A DNA stretch of 64,000 nucleotides from Thermohalobaculum sp039805905 (GTDB taxonomy: Bacteria; Pseudomonadota; Alphaproteobacteria; Rhodobacterales; Rhodobacteraceae): contig JBDIVM010000007.1 in assembly GCA_039805905.1 (NCBI GenBank), positions 191,807 through 255,806 on the forward strand, read 5' to 3'. Below are positions 9,372 through 17,727 of this stretch, piece by piece (within the stretch, counting starts at the first letter, position 1; each line of letters opens with the position of its first letter). The position numbers and the translations under genes were made by a program. Under the pieces are notes generated by a model. It searched no databases. It saw only the letters and a list, made by a program, of their open reading frames with translations, and had not been told where the DNA came from.

Positions 9372-9491
9372 GCCCGGACGCATGCGCGGATTCACGCCAA
9401 GGTGCGTGGTCCGGGAAATCCGGGGCGCTTGCCGCTTCCTGGCCGATATGTCTCAATGTGCGCCCGCGGACGGCCTGGGAGGAAGGCACCG

Positions 9492-11390
9492 ATGCCGCAG
9501 ATGCGCGCGAGCTGGCGGACGCTGGCGGAGAAGGTGGCGGTGGAGGCGGTGCCGCTCGCCGAACGCTGGCCGGCGGAGACGGTCTACGGGATGCTGCGCC
9601 GCATGGCCGCGGCGCGGCCGAGGGCGCCGGCGGTCAGTTTCCAGATCAGGTCCGGGCCGGACGACCGGGCCGAGACCCTGGACTGGGCGACGCTCGCCGA
9701 TCGGGTGACGCGGACCGCGAACCTCTTCCGCCGCCTCGGCATCGGCGAAGGCGACACGGTCGCCTACCTGCTGCCGAACTGCAACGAGACCGTTCTGGCG
9801 CTCCTGGGCGGGGCGACCGCCGGCATGGTCAGTCCGATCAACCCGCTGCTGGAGGATGAGCAGATCGCGGCGCTGCTGCGCGAGGCCGGTGCCAAGGCGC
9901 TGGTGACGCTGGCGCCGTTTCCGAGGACCGACATCGCCCAGAAGGCCCATGCGGCGGTCGCACAGGCGCCCGAGGTCCGGACCGTGCTCGAGGTCGATCT
10001 CGCGCACTACCTGCCGGCGCCGCTGCGCTGGCTGATCCCGCTGCTCCGGCCCAGGGTCGCGCGGGCGCCGGGCGTCCGGGTGCTCCGGTTCATGCCGGAG
10101 CTGATGACCGAGAGCGGAGCGGCGCTGAGCTTCGTCGAGGGCGGCGGCGAGCGGGTGGCGGCGCTGTTCCATACCGGCGGGACCACCGGCATGCCGAAGA
10201 TCGCCCAGCACCGGCAGCGCGGCATGGTCTACAACGGCATGGTCATCGCCATGAACCTTGCGGGCGAGGGCGAGGTGCTGATCTGCCCGCTGCCGCTGTT
10301 CCATGTGTTCGGCGCCTATCCGATCCTGATGGCCTGCATCGCCTCCGGCGCCCACATGGTGATGCCGACCCCGGCGGGCTACCGCGGCGAGGGGGTGATG
10401 GACAATTTCTGGAAGCTGGTCGAACGCTGGCGCGTCAGCTTCATGGTTATGGTGCCGACCGCCGCCGCGGCGCTGATGCAGCGCAAGGTGGATGCCGACG
10501 TCTCGAGCCTGAAGTTCGCGCTCTGCGGCTCGGCGCCGATGCCCGTCGAGCTGTTCCGGCGCTTCGAGGCGGCGACCGGGGTCAGGATCCTCGAAGGCTA
10601 CGGCATGACCGAGGCGACCTGCATCATCTCGCACAACCCGGTCGGCGGCGAGCGCAAGATCGGCTCGGTCGGGCTGCCGGTGCCCTACACGGATGTGCGC
10701 ATCCTCGACTGTGCGCCGGACGGGGCGATCCGGCGCCAATGCGGCATCGGCGAGGTCGGCGAGATCTGCATCGCGAGCCCGGGGGTGTTTCCCGGCTACA
10801 CCGAGGAGGGGCGCAATGCGGGCCTGTTCGCCGAACCCGGGCACTACCTGCGCTCGGGCGATCTCGGGCGGATCGACGGCGACGGCTACCTGTGGATCAC
10901 CGGTCGGGCGAAGGACCTGATCATCCGCGGCGGCCACAACATCGACCCGGCGGTGATCGAGGAGGCGCTGGCCGGGCATCCGGCGGTGGCCTTCGTCGGC
11001 GCGGTCGGCCAGCCCGATGCCCGCGCGGGCGAGGTGCCCTGCGCCTATGTCGAGCTGGCGGCGGGGGCGGGGGTGAGCGTCGCGGAGCTGCTGGAATTCG
11101 CGAGCGGCGCGGTGCCCGAGCGCGCGGCGGTGCCCAAGCATCTCGAGGTGCTGGACGAGCTGCCGAAGACCGCGGTCGGAAAGGTCTACAAGCCGGCGCT
11201 GCGCAAGATGGCGATCGCGCGGGTCTATGGCGAGGCGCTGGCGGCGACGGGAATCCGGGCGCGGATCGAGGTGGTCGAGGACCGGTCGCGGGGCCTCGTG
11301 GCGCGGATCACCCCGGAGGGAGCTGCCGAGGAAGCGCGGATCGGCGAGGCGCTGGGAAGCTTCGACCGGCCATGGGAGATCGCCCGGTAG
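9492..11390 (+). CDS. Acyl-CoA synthetase (AMP-forming)
   Basis: A 632-residue ANL-superfamily ligase that activates a carboxylic acid to its acyl-CoA through an acyl-AMP. The phosphate-binding loop HTGGTTGMPK begins at residue 227, GYGMTEAT marks the adenylation core, and the hinge and C-terminal lid read SGDLGRID and KDLIIRGGHNIDP. The catalytic lysine region (KTAVGKVYKPALRK) near the C-terminus is present. Length is typical for long-chain or aromatic acid ligases. The ATG at 9492 follows a GGGAGG ribosome binding site. It stands alone on the plus strand after the ABC exporter and faces the convergent FAD monooxygenase. Substrate class (fatty versus aromatic acid) is unresolved. Confidence 0.88.
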   Translation: MPQMRASWRTLAEKVAVEAVPLAERWPAETVYGMLRRMAAARPRAPAVSFQIRSGPDDRAETLDWATLADRVTRTANLFRRLGIGEGDTVAYLLPNCNETVLALLGGATAGMVSPINPLLEDEQIAALLREAGAKALVTLAPFPRTDIAQKAHAAVAQAPEVRTVLEVDLAHYLPAPLRWLIPLLRPRVARAPGVRVLRFMPELMTESGAALSFVEGGGERVAALFHTGGTTGMPKIAQHRQRGMVYNGMVIAMNLAGEGEVLICPLPLFHVFGAYPILMACIASGAHMVMPTPAGYRGEGVMDNFWKLVERWRVSFMVMVPTAAAALMQRKVDADVSSLKFALCGSAPMPVELFRRFEAATGVRILEGYGMTEATCIISHNPVGGERKIGSVGLPVPYTDVRILDCAPDGAIRRQCGIGEVGEICIASPGVFPGYTEEGRNAGLFAEPGHYLRSGDLGRIDGDGYLWITGRAKDLIIRGGHNIDPAVIEEALAGHPAVAFVGAVGQPDARAGEVPCAYVELAAGAGVSVAELLEFASGAVPERAAVPKHLEVLDELPKTAVGKVYKPALRKMAIARVYGEALAATGIRARIEVVEDRSRGLVARITPEGAAEEARIGEALGSFDRPWEIAR

Positions 11391-11428
11391 CAGACGGTGC
11401 ACCCGGCGCGATCCGTGGCGCCGCCGCA

Positions 11429-12655
11429 TCAGTGTCCGGGGGCCGGCTCGATCCGGACATGCTCGGGCCGGACCCCCATGCCGATCAGCCGGGCCGGCAG
11501 TCGGCGGAGCACGGGCCAGGCATCGACCAGGCGCAGCGGCAGCGGCGGCTCCGGCGGACCGTCGGCCGCGAGCGCCTCGGCGATGATCTGCTGCTGGATG
11601 CCGAGCTGCAGGCGCTGGGTGACCCTGGTCGGCCACAGCCGGCGCTCCTGCACCCGCCGGAGCTCGGCGAGCGCTGGCCGCCCGGCATGCAGGGGCGTCG
11701 TCAGCAGGTTGGCTGCCGCCACCGCGTCCTGGATCGCGAGATTGATGCCGACGCCGGCCACCGGCGACATGGCGTGGGCGGCATCGCCGATGCAGAGCAG
11801 CCCGTCGCGGCACCACTCGTTCAGCCGGTTGACGTGGACGGTCAGGAGCGCGACCGCATCCCAGCCGGTGAGTGCGGCGAGCGGTGCCGCGAGTTCGGGC
11901 CGGAGCGCGGCCAGCCGGTCGCGCAGCGCGCCGATCGGGCCGGCGCGGAGCGCGGCGTCGCCGCCCTTCCGGATCACATGGCCGCACTGCCAGTAGTCGC
12001 CGCGGGGCAGCAGCACCAGCATGGCGCCGGCGCCGACGGTGGCGAGCGGCAGCCGGAGCGCCTCCGGCTCGCCGGGAAGGCGGAACCACTGCACGTCCAT
12101 CGGGACGCCGAACTCCTCGACCGGGAGGCCCGACTGCTCGCGCAGGAGCGAGGCGCGCCCGTCTGCCGCCACCACCAGGTCGGCCCGGATCTCGAGCGCG
12201 CCGGCGGCCCCCTCGGCGGTCACGCCGGCCACCCGGCCGTCCTCCAGCAGGAGCCCGGTCGCCCGCGTCTCCATTCTGAGCGCGAAGCCCGGCCAGAGCG
12301 ATGCCTCGCGCGACAGGAAGTCGAGAAAGTCCCATTGCGGCATCAGCGCGATGAAGGGGCAGGCGACGGGCAGGCCGGAGAGGTCGGCGATCTCCATCCG
12401 GCGGCCGGCGAAGTCGATCGCCAGCCGGTCGACCCGCCGGTGCGGCAGCGCGAGCAGGCCCTCGAGCAGGCCGAGCTCGCGCATCACCTCGAGCGTCGAG
12501 GGATGCAGCGTGTCGCCGCGGAAGTCGCGCAGGAAGTCGGCGTGCTTCTCGATCACCACCACGTCGATGTCGGCGCGGGCGAGCAGGAGGCCGAGCATCA
12601 GCCCCGCCGGCCCGCCGCCGGCGATACAGACCCGGGTGTCGATCCTCTGTGTCAT
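11429..12655 (-). CDS. FAD-dependent monooxygenase (aromatic hydroxylase type)
   Basis: A 408-residue group-A flavoprotein monooxygenase. It has the dinucleotide motif GGGPAG at residues 13-18 in the N-terminal Rossmann fold, the ADG motif at 164-166 and the second FAD motif GDAAHAM at 290-296, followed by GVGINLAIQDA. The layout matches UbiH/PHBH-like enzymes that use NAD(P)H and O2 to hydroxylate a ring substrate. The ATG at 12655 begins MTQRID directly before the first beta strand. It is convergent with the acyl-CoA synthetase and divergent from rpsD. There are no ubiquinone genes next to it, so ubiH/ubiF should not be assigned; the substrate is unknown. Confidence 0.82.
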   Translation of the reverse strand: MTQRIDTRVCIAGGGPAGLMLGLLLARADIDVVVIEKHADFLRDFRGDTLHPSTLEVMRELGLLEGLLALPHRRVDRLAIDFAGRRMEIADLSGLPVACPFIALMPQWDFLDFLSREASLWPGFALRMETRATGLLLEDGRVAGVTAEGAAGALEIRADLVVAADGRASLLREQSGLPVEEFGVPMDVQWFRLPGEPEALRLPLATVGAGAMLVLLPRGDYWQCGHVIRKGGDAALRAGPIGALRDRLAALRPELAAPLAALTGWDAVALLTVHVNRLNEWCRDGLLCIGDAAHAMSPVAGVGINLAIQDAVAAANLLTTPLHAGRPALAELRRVQERRLWPTRVTQRLQLGIQQQIIAEALAADGPPEPPLPLRLVDAWPVLRRLPARLIGMGVRPEHVRIEPAPGH

Positions 12656-12772
12656 GCGCCCTCCGCCGGCGGGCCGGTGCGGCCGACGCCGAACTCTAGG
12701 CGCCGCCGTCGAACGCCGGGTTAATCTAGGTCCGCAGGCAGGGGATGTCACGGACGCGGCCGCGGCGCCGGT

Positions 12773-12800
12773 TTGACAAGCGCTGCCCGCCGGTGTAATG
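12773..12800 (+). promoter_or_regulatory. Sigma-70-type promoter upstream of rpsD
   Basis: TTGACA at 12773-12778 is followed by TGTAATG at 12794-12800. A -10 box read as TGTAAT has a 15-nt spacer and one read as GTAATG has 16 nt. The perfect -35 and position 140-170 bp before the rpsD GTG fit a strong housekeeping promoter; the weak -10 is common in high-G+C Rhodobacterales. Confidence 0.5.
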
Positions 12801-12940
12801 CCCCCACCCGCAGCCGCCCGTTCGGACGGCTGTGACGACCGGCGCCCGCGGACCGAGCAATCGGAACCCTGTCGCCCGGAGGCGAAAGCCCGAGGGAGAG
12901 GAGGCCGCCAGCAACATTTGAAGCGAGAGGAGACCGGAGC

Positions 12941-13564
12941 GTGACCAAGCGCACTTCCGCGAAGTACAAGATCGACCGCCGCATGGGCGAGAACATCTGG
13001 GGCCGCCCGAAGAGTCCGGTGAACCGGCGCGAATACGGGCCGGGCCAGCACGGCCAGCGCCGCAAGGGCAAGACGTCGGATTTCGGCCTGCAGCTGCGCG
13101 CCAAGCAGAAGCTGAAGGGCTATTACGGCGACCTGACCGAGAAGCAGTTCCGCCGCATCTACGCGGATGCGACACGCACCCGGGGAGACTCGGGCGAGAT
13201 GCTGGTCGGGCTCCTCGAGCGGCGGCTCGACGCAGTGGTCTACCGCGCCAAGTTCGTGCCGACGATATTCTCGGCGCGGCAGTTCGTGAACCACGGCCAT
13301 GTGCGGGTCAACGGGCGCCGGGTCAACATCCCGAGCTACCGGGTCAAGGAGGGCGATGTGATCACCCTCTCGGAGAAGGCCAAGCAGATGGCGCTGGTGC
13401 TCGAGGCGACGCAGTCGGGCGAGCGCGACGTGCCCGACTATGTCGAGGCGGACCACAACAAGCTCACCGCCACCTTCCTGCGCCAGCCCTCGCTCAGCGA
13501 CGTTCCCTACGCGGTCCACATGGAGCCGCATCTGGTCGTCGAGTATTACGCCAAGAACGGCTGA
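12941..13564 (+). CDS. rpsD: 30S ribosomal protein S4
   Basis: A 207-residue primary 16S rRNA-binding protein of the small subunit body. The sequence begins MTKRTSAKYKIDRRMGENIW, very close to Rhodobacterales S4 and starting with GTG after a GAGAGGAG ribosome binding site. The N-terminal domain lacks the zinc cysteines, as usual for this group. The S4 RNA-binding domain covers about residues 97-160 (LLERRLDAVVYRAKF..., VNHGHVRVNGRRVNIPSY). It is a single-gene unit here, away from the S10/spc/alpha ribosomal clusters, as is normal in Rhodobacterales. Full length and intact. Confidence 0.98.
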   Translation: MTKRTSAKYKIDRRMGENIWGRPKSPVNRREYGPGQHGQRRKGKTSDFGLQLRAKQKLKGYYGDLTEKQFRRIYADATRTRGDSGEMLVGLLERRLDAVVYRAKFVPTIFSARQFVNHGHVRVNGRRVNIPSYRVKEGDVITLSEKAKQMALVLEATQSGERDVPDYVEADHNKLTATFLRQPSLSDVPYAVHMEPHLVVEYYAKNG

Positions 13565-13595
13565 CGGACGGCTGACGGACGGCTGGCCGGAGCGG

Positions 13596-13613
13596 GCGCC
13601 GGGGTCCGGCGCC
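13596..13613 (+). terminator. Possible rpsD terminator hairpin without U tract
   Basis: An 8-bp stem (GGCGCCGG / CCGGCGCC) with a three-base loop lies about 30 bp after the rpsD stop. An 11-base unit repeated twice (CTGACGGACGG, 13561-13582) precedes it. No T run follows, so intrinsic termination is uncertain. Confidence 0.3.
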
Positions 13614-13766
13614 GGTGCGGGATGACGGGGCCAGCCCATGCGGCCGGCCTTTCGCTCGCGGCGCTGCGCGAGTGGATGCCGGCGCGGGGGGCCGCGCGTC
13701 CGAGCCTGCGACTCCGCTGACGGTCGGATCGGTTCCGCGCTGGATGCCGGCCCCGGGGTGACTGCC

Positions 13767-15266
13767 ATGCCGCGCCTGACCACGACCGCCGCCGAAGCCG
13801 GAACGCCGCCGCGGCCGAAGTTCACCGCCGGCAGCACGATGCGCCATGTGGCGATGATGAGCACCACCGGCGGGGTAGGGCTGGTGGCGATCTTCTTCGT
13901 CGACGCGCTGAACCTCTTCTACATCTCGCTTCTCGGCCAGAAACAGCTCGCCGCGGCGGTGGGTTTCGCCGGGACCGTGCAGTTCTTCACCGTCTCGACG
14001 GCGATCGGCCTGGCGATCGGCGCCTCGGCCGTGGTGAGCCGGGCCGTCGGCGCCGGCGAGACGGCGGCGGCACGGCGGCTCGCCGCGTCGAGCCTCGTTC
14101 TGGTCACCGTGGCGTTGGCCGCGGTGGCGCTGCTCGCCTGGCTCGCGCGCTACGCGGTGCTGGACCTCCTGGGGGCGACCGGCGAGACGCGCGAGATTGC
14201 CGCGCGGTTCCTGTCGCTGTCGCTGCCGTCGCTGCCGGTGCTCGGGATCGGGATGCTGTCGAGCGGGCTGCTGCGCGCCGTCGGCGACGGGCGGCGGGCG
14301 ATGCTGAGCACGCTCGCGAGCGGCGGGGTGGCCGCGCTCGCCGATCCGCTGCTGATCCTCGGGCTCGGGCTCGGGGTCGATGGCGCGGCGGTCGCGCTGG
14401 TGGTCACCCGGATAAGCTATGCGCTGGCCGGGCTGAAGATGGCGGTGGGCGTGCACGACCTGATCGCGCGGCCGCGCCTGCGCGCGGCGACGGGCGACGC
14501 GCGGGCGATCCTTTCGATCGGCGCGCCGGCGGTGGCGACCCAGCTCTCGACCCCGTTCGGCAACGCCTTCCTCACCGGCGTGGTCGCCACTCATGGCGAC
14601 GCGGCGGTCGCCGGCTGGGCGGTGGTGGGGCGGCTGACCCCGCTCGCCTTCGGCGTGATCTTCGCGGTTCCGGGGGCGGTCGGGCCGATCCTCGGGCAGA
14701 ACATGGGCGCCGGGCTCTGGGAGCGGATCCGCACCGCCTACCGTGACGCGATGCTCTTTTCCGGGGCCTGGGTGCTGACGGCCTGGGCGCTGCTCTGGCT
14801 GGCGACCGGGCCGATCGTGCGCGGCTTCGGGCTCGACGGGGCGGGCAGGCAGGTGGCCGAGGCCTTCACCGCGTTCGGTGCCGGCGGGTTCCTGTTCACC
14901 GGCGCACTGTTCGTCTCGAACGCCGCCTTCAACAATCTCGGCCGGCCGGTGCTCGCGGCGCTGTTCAACTGGTCGCGGGACGCGGGCGCGATCCCGCTCC
15001 TGGCGCTGGCCGGCGTCGGTGCGGCCGGGGCGGGCGGCGCGATCCTGATGCAGGCACTGGCCGCGCTGGCCGTCGGCTCGGTTGCGGCTGTCGCGGGATG
15101 GCGTCATGTCAGTCAGCTGTCGCGCCGGGCCGCGGTGCCCGCAGTCGCCGCCGCGCCGCAGCCGGCCTTTGCCTCGGGGCGAGCGGCGCTGGCGGTGGCG
15201 ATGGTCCCTGGCGAGCGGGCGGAGCAGGCTGAATCGCCTCTGGAACCTCGGGGAAAGTCACGCTAG
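13767..15266 (+). CDS. MATE-family efflux transporter
   Basis: A 499-residue inner-membrane antiporter with about 12 hydrophobic segments in two pseudo-repeats, typical of the multidrug and toxin extrusion family. Early residues (GGVGLVAIFFVDALNLFYIS, then GFAGTVQFF) match the conserved first helices, where the family signature sits. These proteins exchange Na+ or H+ for cationic drugs or metabolites. I prefer the ATG at 13767 (MPRLTTT) because 43 upstream in-frame residues are arginine-rich and unlike the family. The C-terminal tail of about 45 residues is polar and alanine-rich. It is followed by the ferredoxin gene after 38 bp. Substrate unknown. Confidence 0.85.
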   Translation: MPRLTTTAAEAGTPPRPKFTAGSTMRHVAMMSTTGGVGLVAIFFVDALNLFYISLLGQKQLAAAVGFAGTVQFFTVSTAIGLAIGASAVVSRAVGAGETAAARRLAASSLVLVTVALAAVALLAWLARYAVLDLLGATGETREIAARFLSLSLPSLPVLGIGMLSSGLLRAVGDGRRAMLSTLASGGVAALADPLLILGLGLGVDGAAVALVVTRISYALAGLKMAVGVHDLIARPRLRAATGDARAILSIGAPAVATQLSTPFGNAFLTGVVATHGDAAVAGWAVVGRLTPLAFGVIFAVPGAVGPILGQNMGAGLWERIRTAYRDAMLFSGAWVLTAWALLWLATGPIVRGFGLDGAGRQVAEAFTAFGAGGFLFTGALFVSNAAFNNLGRPVLAALFNWSRDAGAIPLLALAGVGAAGAGGAILMQALAALAVGSVAAVAGWRHVSQLSRRAAVPAVAAAPQPAFASGRAALAVAMVPGERAEQAESPLEPRGKSR

Positions 15267-15304
15267 ATAGCGCCGGAACCGTCAGCCTCCGAGGATCGAA
15301 CGGA

Positions 15305-15625
15305 ATGCCGAAGATCACCTATATCGAGCACAGCGGCACCAGGCACACCGTCGATGTCCCCGTCGGCCTGACGGTGATGGAGGGCGCCGTCAACAACAAC
15401 ATCCCCGGCATCGACGCCGACTGCGGAGGTGCCTGCGCCTGCTCGACCTGCCATGTCTATGTGGATCCGGCCTGGATCGACCGGCTGCCTCCGCGCGAGG
15501 ACATGGAAACCGACATGCTCGACTTCGCCTACGAACCGAACGAGCGCTCGCGGCTGACCTGCCAGATCAAGGTGACGCCTGAGCTCGACGGGCTCGTCGT
15601 GCAGATGCCGGAGAAGCAGATTTGA
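15305..15625 (+). CDS. fdxE: [2Fe-2S] ferredoxin VI
   Basis: A 106-residue adrenodoxin/putidaredoxin-type ferredoxin nearly collinear with Rhodobacter capsulatus FdVI: same length, DADCGGACACSTCH cluster loop and the terminal PEKQI. Cluster ligands are Cys40, Cys46, Cys49 and Cys86 (CX5CX2C...C); Cys44 is an additional cysteine seen in this subgroup. It is a soluble one-electron carrier, with P450 systems, Fe-S assembly or heme chemistry as candidate partners. The stop overlaps the TTG start of the next gene. A ferredoxin-NADP reductase gene lies 1 kb downstream on the same strand and could be its electron donor. Confidence 0.92.
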   Translation: MPKITYIEHSGTRHTVDVPVGLTVMEGAVNNNIPGIDADCGGACACSTCHVYVDPAWIDRLPPREDMETDMLDFAYEPNERSRLTCQIKVTPELDGLVVQMPEKQI

Positions 15626-16389
15626 CGGCTCCCGCCCGCCGTCCCCGGATCGGCGTCACCGCCTTCCTGCACCGGATCGAGGACAGCTGGGATGCCCAGA
15701 TCTGCGGCAACCGGACGCCCGAGGCGGTGGCCGCCGTGGCGGGCGGGCTGCCGCTGATCCTGCCCGGCCTGCCGTCGGCGCTCGACACCGGCGAGCTGCT
15801 CGAACTCCTCGACGGGCTAGTGCTGACCGGCGCGCGCCCGAATGTTCACCCCAGCTTCTACGGCCATGACGAGACCGAGGCGCATGGCCCCTTCGACCTC
15901 GGCCGCGACACCCTGGTGCTGCCGCTGGTGCGCGCCATGGTCGAGGCCGGCAAGCCGGTCTTCGGCATCTGCCGCGGCATTCAGGAGATGAACGTCGCCT
16001 TCGGCGGCACGCTCCACCCGGAGGTCGGCGACCTGCCGGGCCGGATGCGCCACCGGATGCCGAAGGGCGAGAAGGATCCGGCGGTGATCTTCGCCAGGCG
16101 CCACCGGGTCGAATTCCGCGAGGGCGGCGCCTTCCACCAGCTGATCGGCACCACCGTGGCGGTGACCAACTCGCTGCACGGACAGGCGGTCTGGGAGCCG
16201 GGCGCGCGCGTGACGCTCGAGGGCCATGCCGAGGACGGGACCGTGGAGGCGATCTCGATCGCAGGCGCGCAGAGCTTTGCGCTGGGCGTGCAGTGGCACG
16301 CGGAATACGATGCCGCCGGCGACCCGGTGAACCGGGCATTGTTCACGGCATTCGGGGCGGCGGCGCGGGAGGTTGCGGCAAGGCGGTAG
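15622..16389 (+). CDS. Gamma-glutamyl-gamma-aminobutyrate hydrolase-like (class-I amidotransferase fold)
   Basis: A 255-residue peptidase C26 family enzyme. The nucleophile elbow is GICRGIQ with Cys117, and the His/Glu pair is WHAEY with His226 and Glu228, giving a complete Cys-His-Glu triad. Family members hydrolyse gamma-glutamyl amides, for example PuuD in putrescine breakdown, but no other puu gene is adjacent, so substrate assignment stays open. The start is TTG at 15622, overlapping the fdxE stop by four bases (translational coupling); no ATG lies before the first conserved strand (RIGVTAF). Confidence 0.82.
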   Translation: MTAPARRPRIGVTAFLHRIEDSWDAQICGNRTPEAVAAVAGGLPLILPGLPSALDTGELLELLDGLVLTGARPNVHPSFYGHDETEAHGPFDLGRDTLVLPLVRAMVEAGKPVFGICRGIQEMNVAFGGTLHPEVGDLPGRMRHRMPKGEKDPAVIFARRHRVEFREGGAFHQLIGTTVAVTNSLHGQAVWEPGARVTLEGHAEDGTVEAISIAGAQSFALGVQWHAEYDAAGDPVNRALFTAFGAAAREVAARR

Positions 16390-16623
16390 GTGCGGCCTCC
16401 GGGCAGGACGCACCCGAGGCGAAGCTATGGCAGCGCATGATCCGCTGCGCTCCGTCCCCTCGTGCGCCGGCTGCCCCGGTGATCGCCGCGCCGCCGTCGA
16501 CCGACGCCGAACCCATGTCCGCGATGACATCGGGACCGATGCCTCGGCGCGGCCTGGGGCCACGGTCTGTGACGGCTTTCGTCATGCGCGGGCCGCATAG
16601 CAGGGCAGACCCGAGGTGCGCGA

Positions 16624-16653
16624 CGTTTCGCCCTCCTCACGGAGGGCGAAACG
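16624..16653. promoter_or_regulatory. Perfect 13-bp inverted repeat before the ferredoxin reductase gene
   Basis: Arms CGTTTCGCCCTCC (16624-16636) and its exact complement (16641-16653) are separated by TCAC and end 16 bp before the ATG at 16670. No T run follows on the plus strand, and a TTATAC sequence (16657-16662) directly downstream could be a -10 box. It could be a transcriptional operator, an mRNA 5' hairpin, or a terminator for upstream transcription. Confidence 0.55.
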
Positions 16654-16669
16654 ACGTTATACCGGCGCC

Positions 16670-17713
16670 ATGGAAAACGTTCACGTCACCGACGCCTGCA
16701 TCATCGGGGCCGGGCCAACGGGCATCTTTGCCGTGTTTGAGCTCGGTCTCCTCGACATGCGCTGCCATGTCGTCGACATCCTCGACCGGCCGGGCGGGCA
16801 ATGTGCCGCGCTCTATCCGGAAAAGCCGATCTACGACATCCCCGCCTGGCCGGTGATCTCGGGCCAGGATCTGACGGACCGGCTGATGGAGCAGATCCGC
16901 CCCTTGAAGGCCGAGTTCCATCTGAACCAGATGGCGGTCCGGCTGGAGAAGCGTGCGCCCTGCGAGGCGCTGCCGGCCGGCGGCTGGCGGGTCGTCACCG
17001 ACGCGGATGTGGCGATCGACTGCAAGGTCGTGGTCGTTGCGGCCGGGGGCGGCAGCTTCGTGCCGAAGAAACCGCCCCTGGAGGGGCTCGAGCACTACGA
17101 GGGCACCAGCGTCTTCTACTCGGTCCGCGAGATGGCGCGCTTCGAGGGCAAGCATGTCCTGGTGGCGGGCGGTGGCGATTCGGCGCTCGACTGGGTGCTG
17201 AGCCTCCAGCCGAGGGCCGCCTCGATGACACTGGTCCACCGGCGCGACGGTTTCGGTGCGGCGCCCGCCAGCGTCGCCAAGATGCGGGCGCTCGTGGAGG
17301 CCGGGAAGATGAGCTTCCACATCGCGCAGCTGCGCCGCCTCGAGGGCGCCGGCGGCCGGCTGACCGGCGTCGTGGTGCAGTCCGCCGACCGCGGTGAATA
17401 TGTCATCCCCTGCGACGTGCTGCTGCCCTTCTTCGGGCTGACCATGGCGCTCGGACCCGTCGGCGGCTTCGGCTACGAGGTCGAGGGCGAGCTGATCAAG
17501 GTTGATACCACGACCTTCCAGACCTCGCTGCCCGGCGTCTTTGCGATCGGCGACATCATCTCCTATCCCGGCAAGCTGAAGCTGATCCTTTGCGGCTTCC
17601 ACGAGGCGGCGATGATGGCGCAGGAGGCGTTCCGCATCTGCTTCCCGCAGAAGCAGCTCAGGTTCCAGTACACCACCAGCTCGTCGGCGCTGAAGGCCAA
17701 GCTGGGGGTCTAG
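16670..17713 (+). CDS. Ferredoxin/flavodoxin-NADP+ reductase, thioredoxin-reductase type
   Basis: A 347-residue FAD protein of the TrxR-like FNR family (YumC type). The FAD motif GAGPTG is at 13-18, the NADP motif GGGDSA at 167-172, and the C-terminal FAD contact reads FAIGDI. The redox CxxC of true thioredoxin reductases is absent where it should follow the NADP domain, which is the mark of this FNR class. The C-terminal aromatic tail (FQYTTSSSALKAKLGV) is also typical. It reduces ferredoxin or flavodoxin with NADPH, or the reverse, in the cytoplasm. I chose the ATG at 16670 (MENVHV), which starts just before the first strand. Ferredoxin VI, encoded 1 kb upstream, is a candidate partner. Confidence 0.88.
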   Translation: MENVHVTDACIIGAGPTGIFAVFELGLLDMRCHVVDILDRPGGQCAALYPEKPIYDIPAWPVISGQDLTDRLMEQIRPLKAEFHLNQMAVRLEKRAPCEALPAGGWRVVTDADVAIDCKVVVVAAGGGSFVPKKPPLEGLEHYEGTSVFYSVREMARFEGKHVLVAGGGDSALDWVLSLQPRAASMTLVHRRDGFGAAPASVAKMRALVEAGKMSFHIAQLRRLEGAGGRLTGVVVQSADRGEYVIPCDVLLPFFGLTMALGPVGGFGYEVEGELIKVDTTTFQTSLPGVFAIGDIISYPGKLKLILCGFHEAAMMAQEAFRICFPQKQLRFQYTTSSSALKAKLGV

Positions 17714-17727
17714 GCGCGCAGGGAGCG

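Noticed and set aside
9453..12335. Very long minus-strand frame opposite the acyl-CoA synthetase
   Set aside because: Arginine-rich shadow; the true minus-strand gene in that region is the FAD monooxygenase in another frame.
16343..16585. 80-codon minus-strand frame in the gap before the ferredoxin reductase
   Set aside because: No recognisable motif and no ribosome site. The gap otherwise holds only the hairpin.
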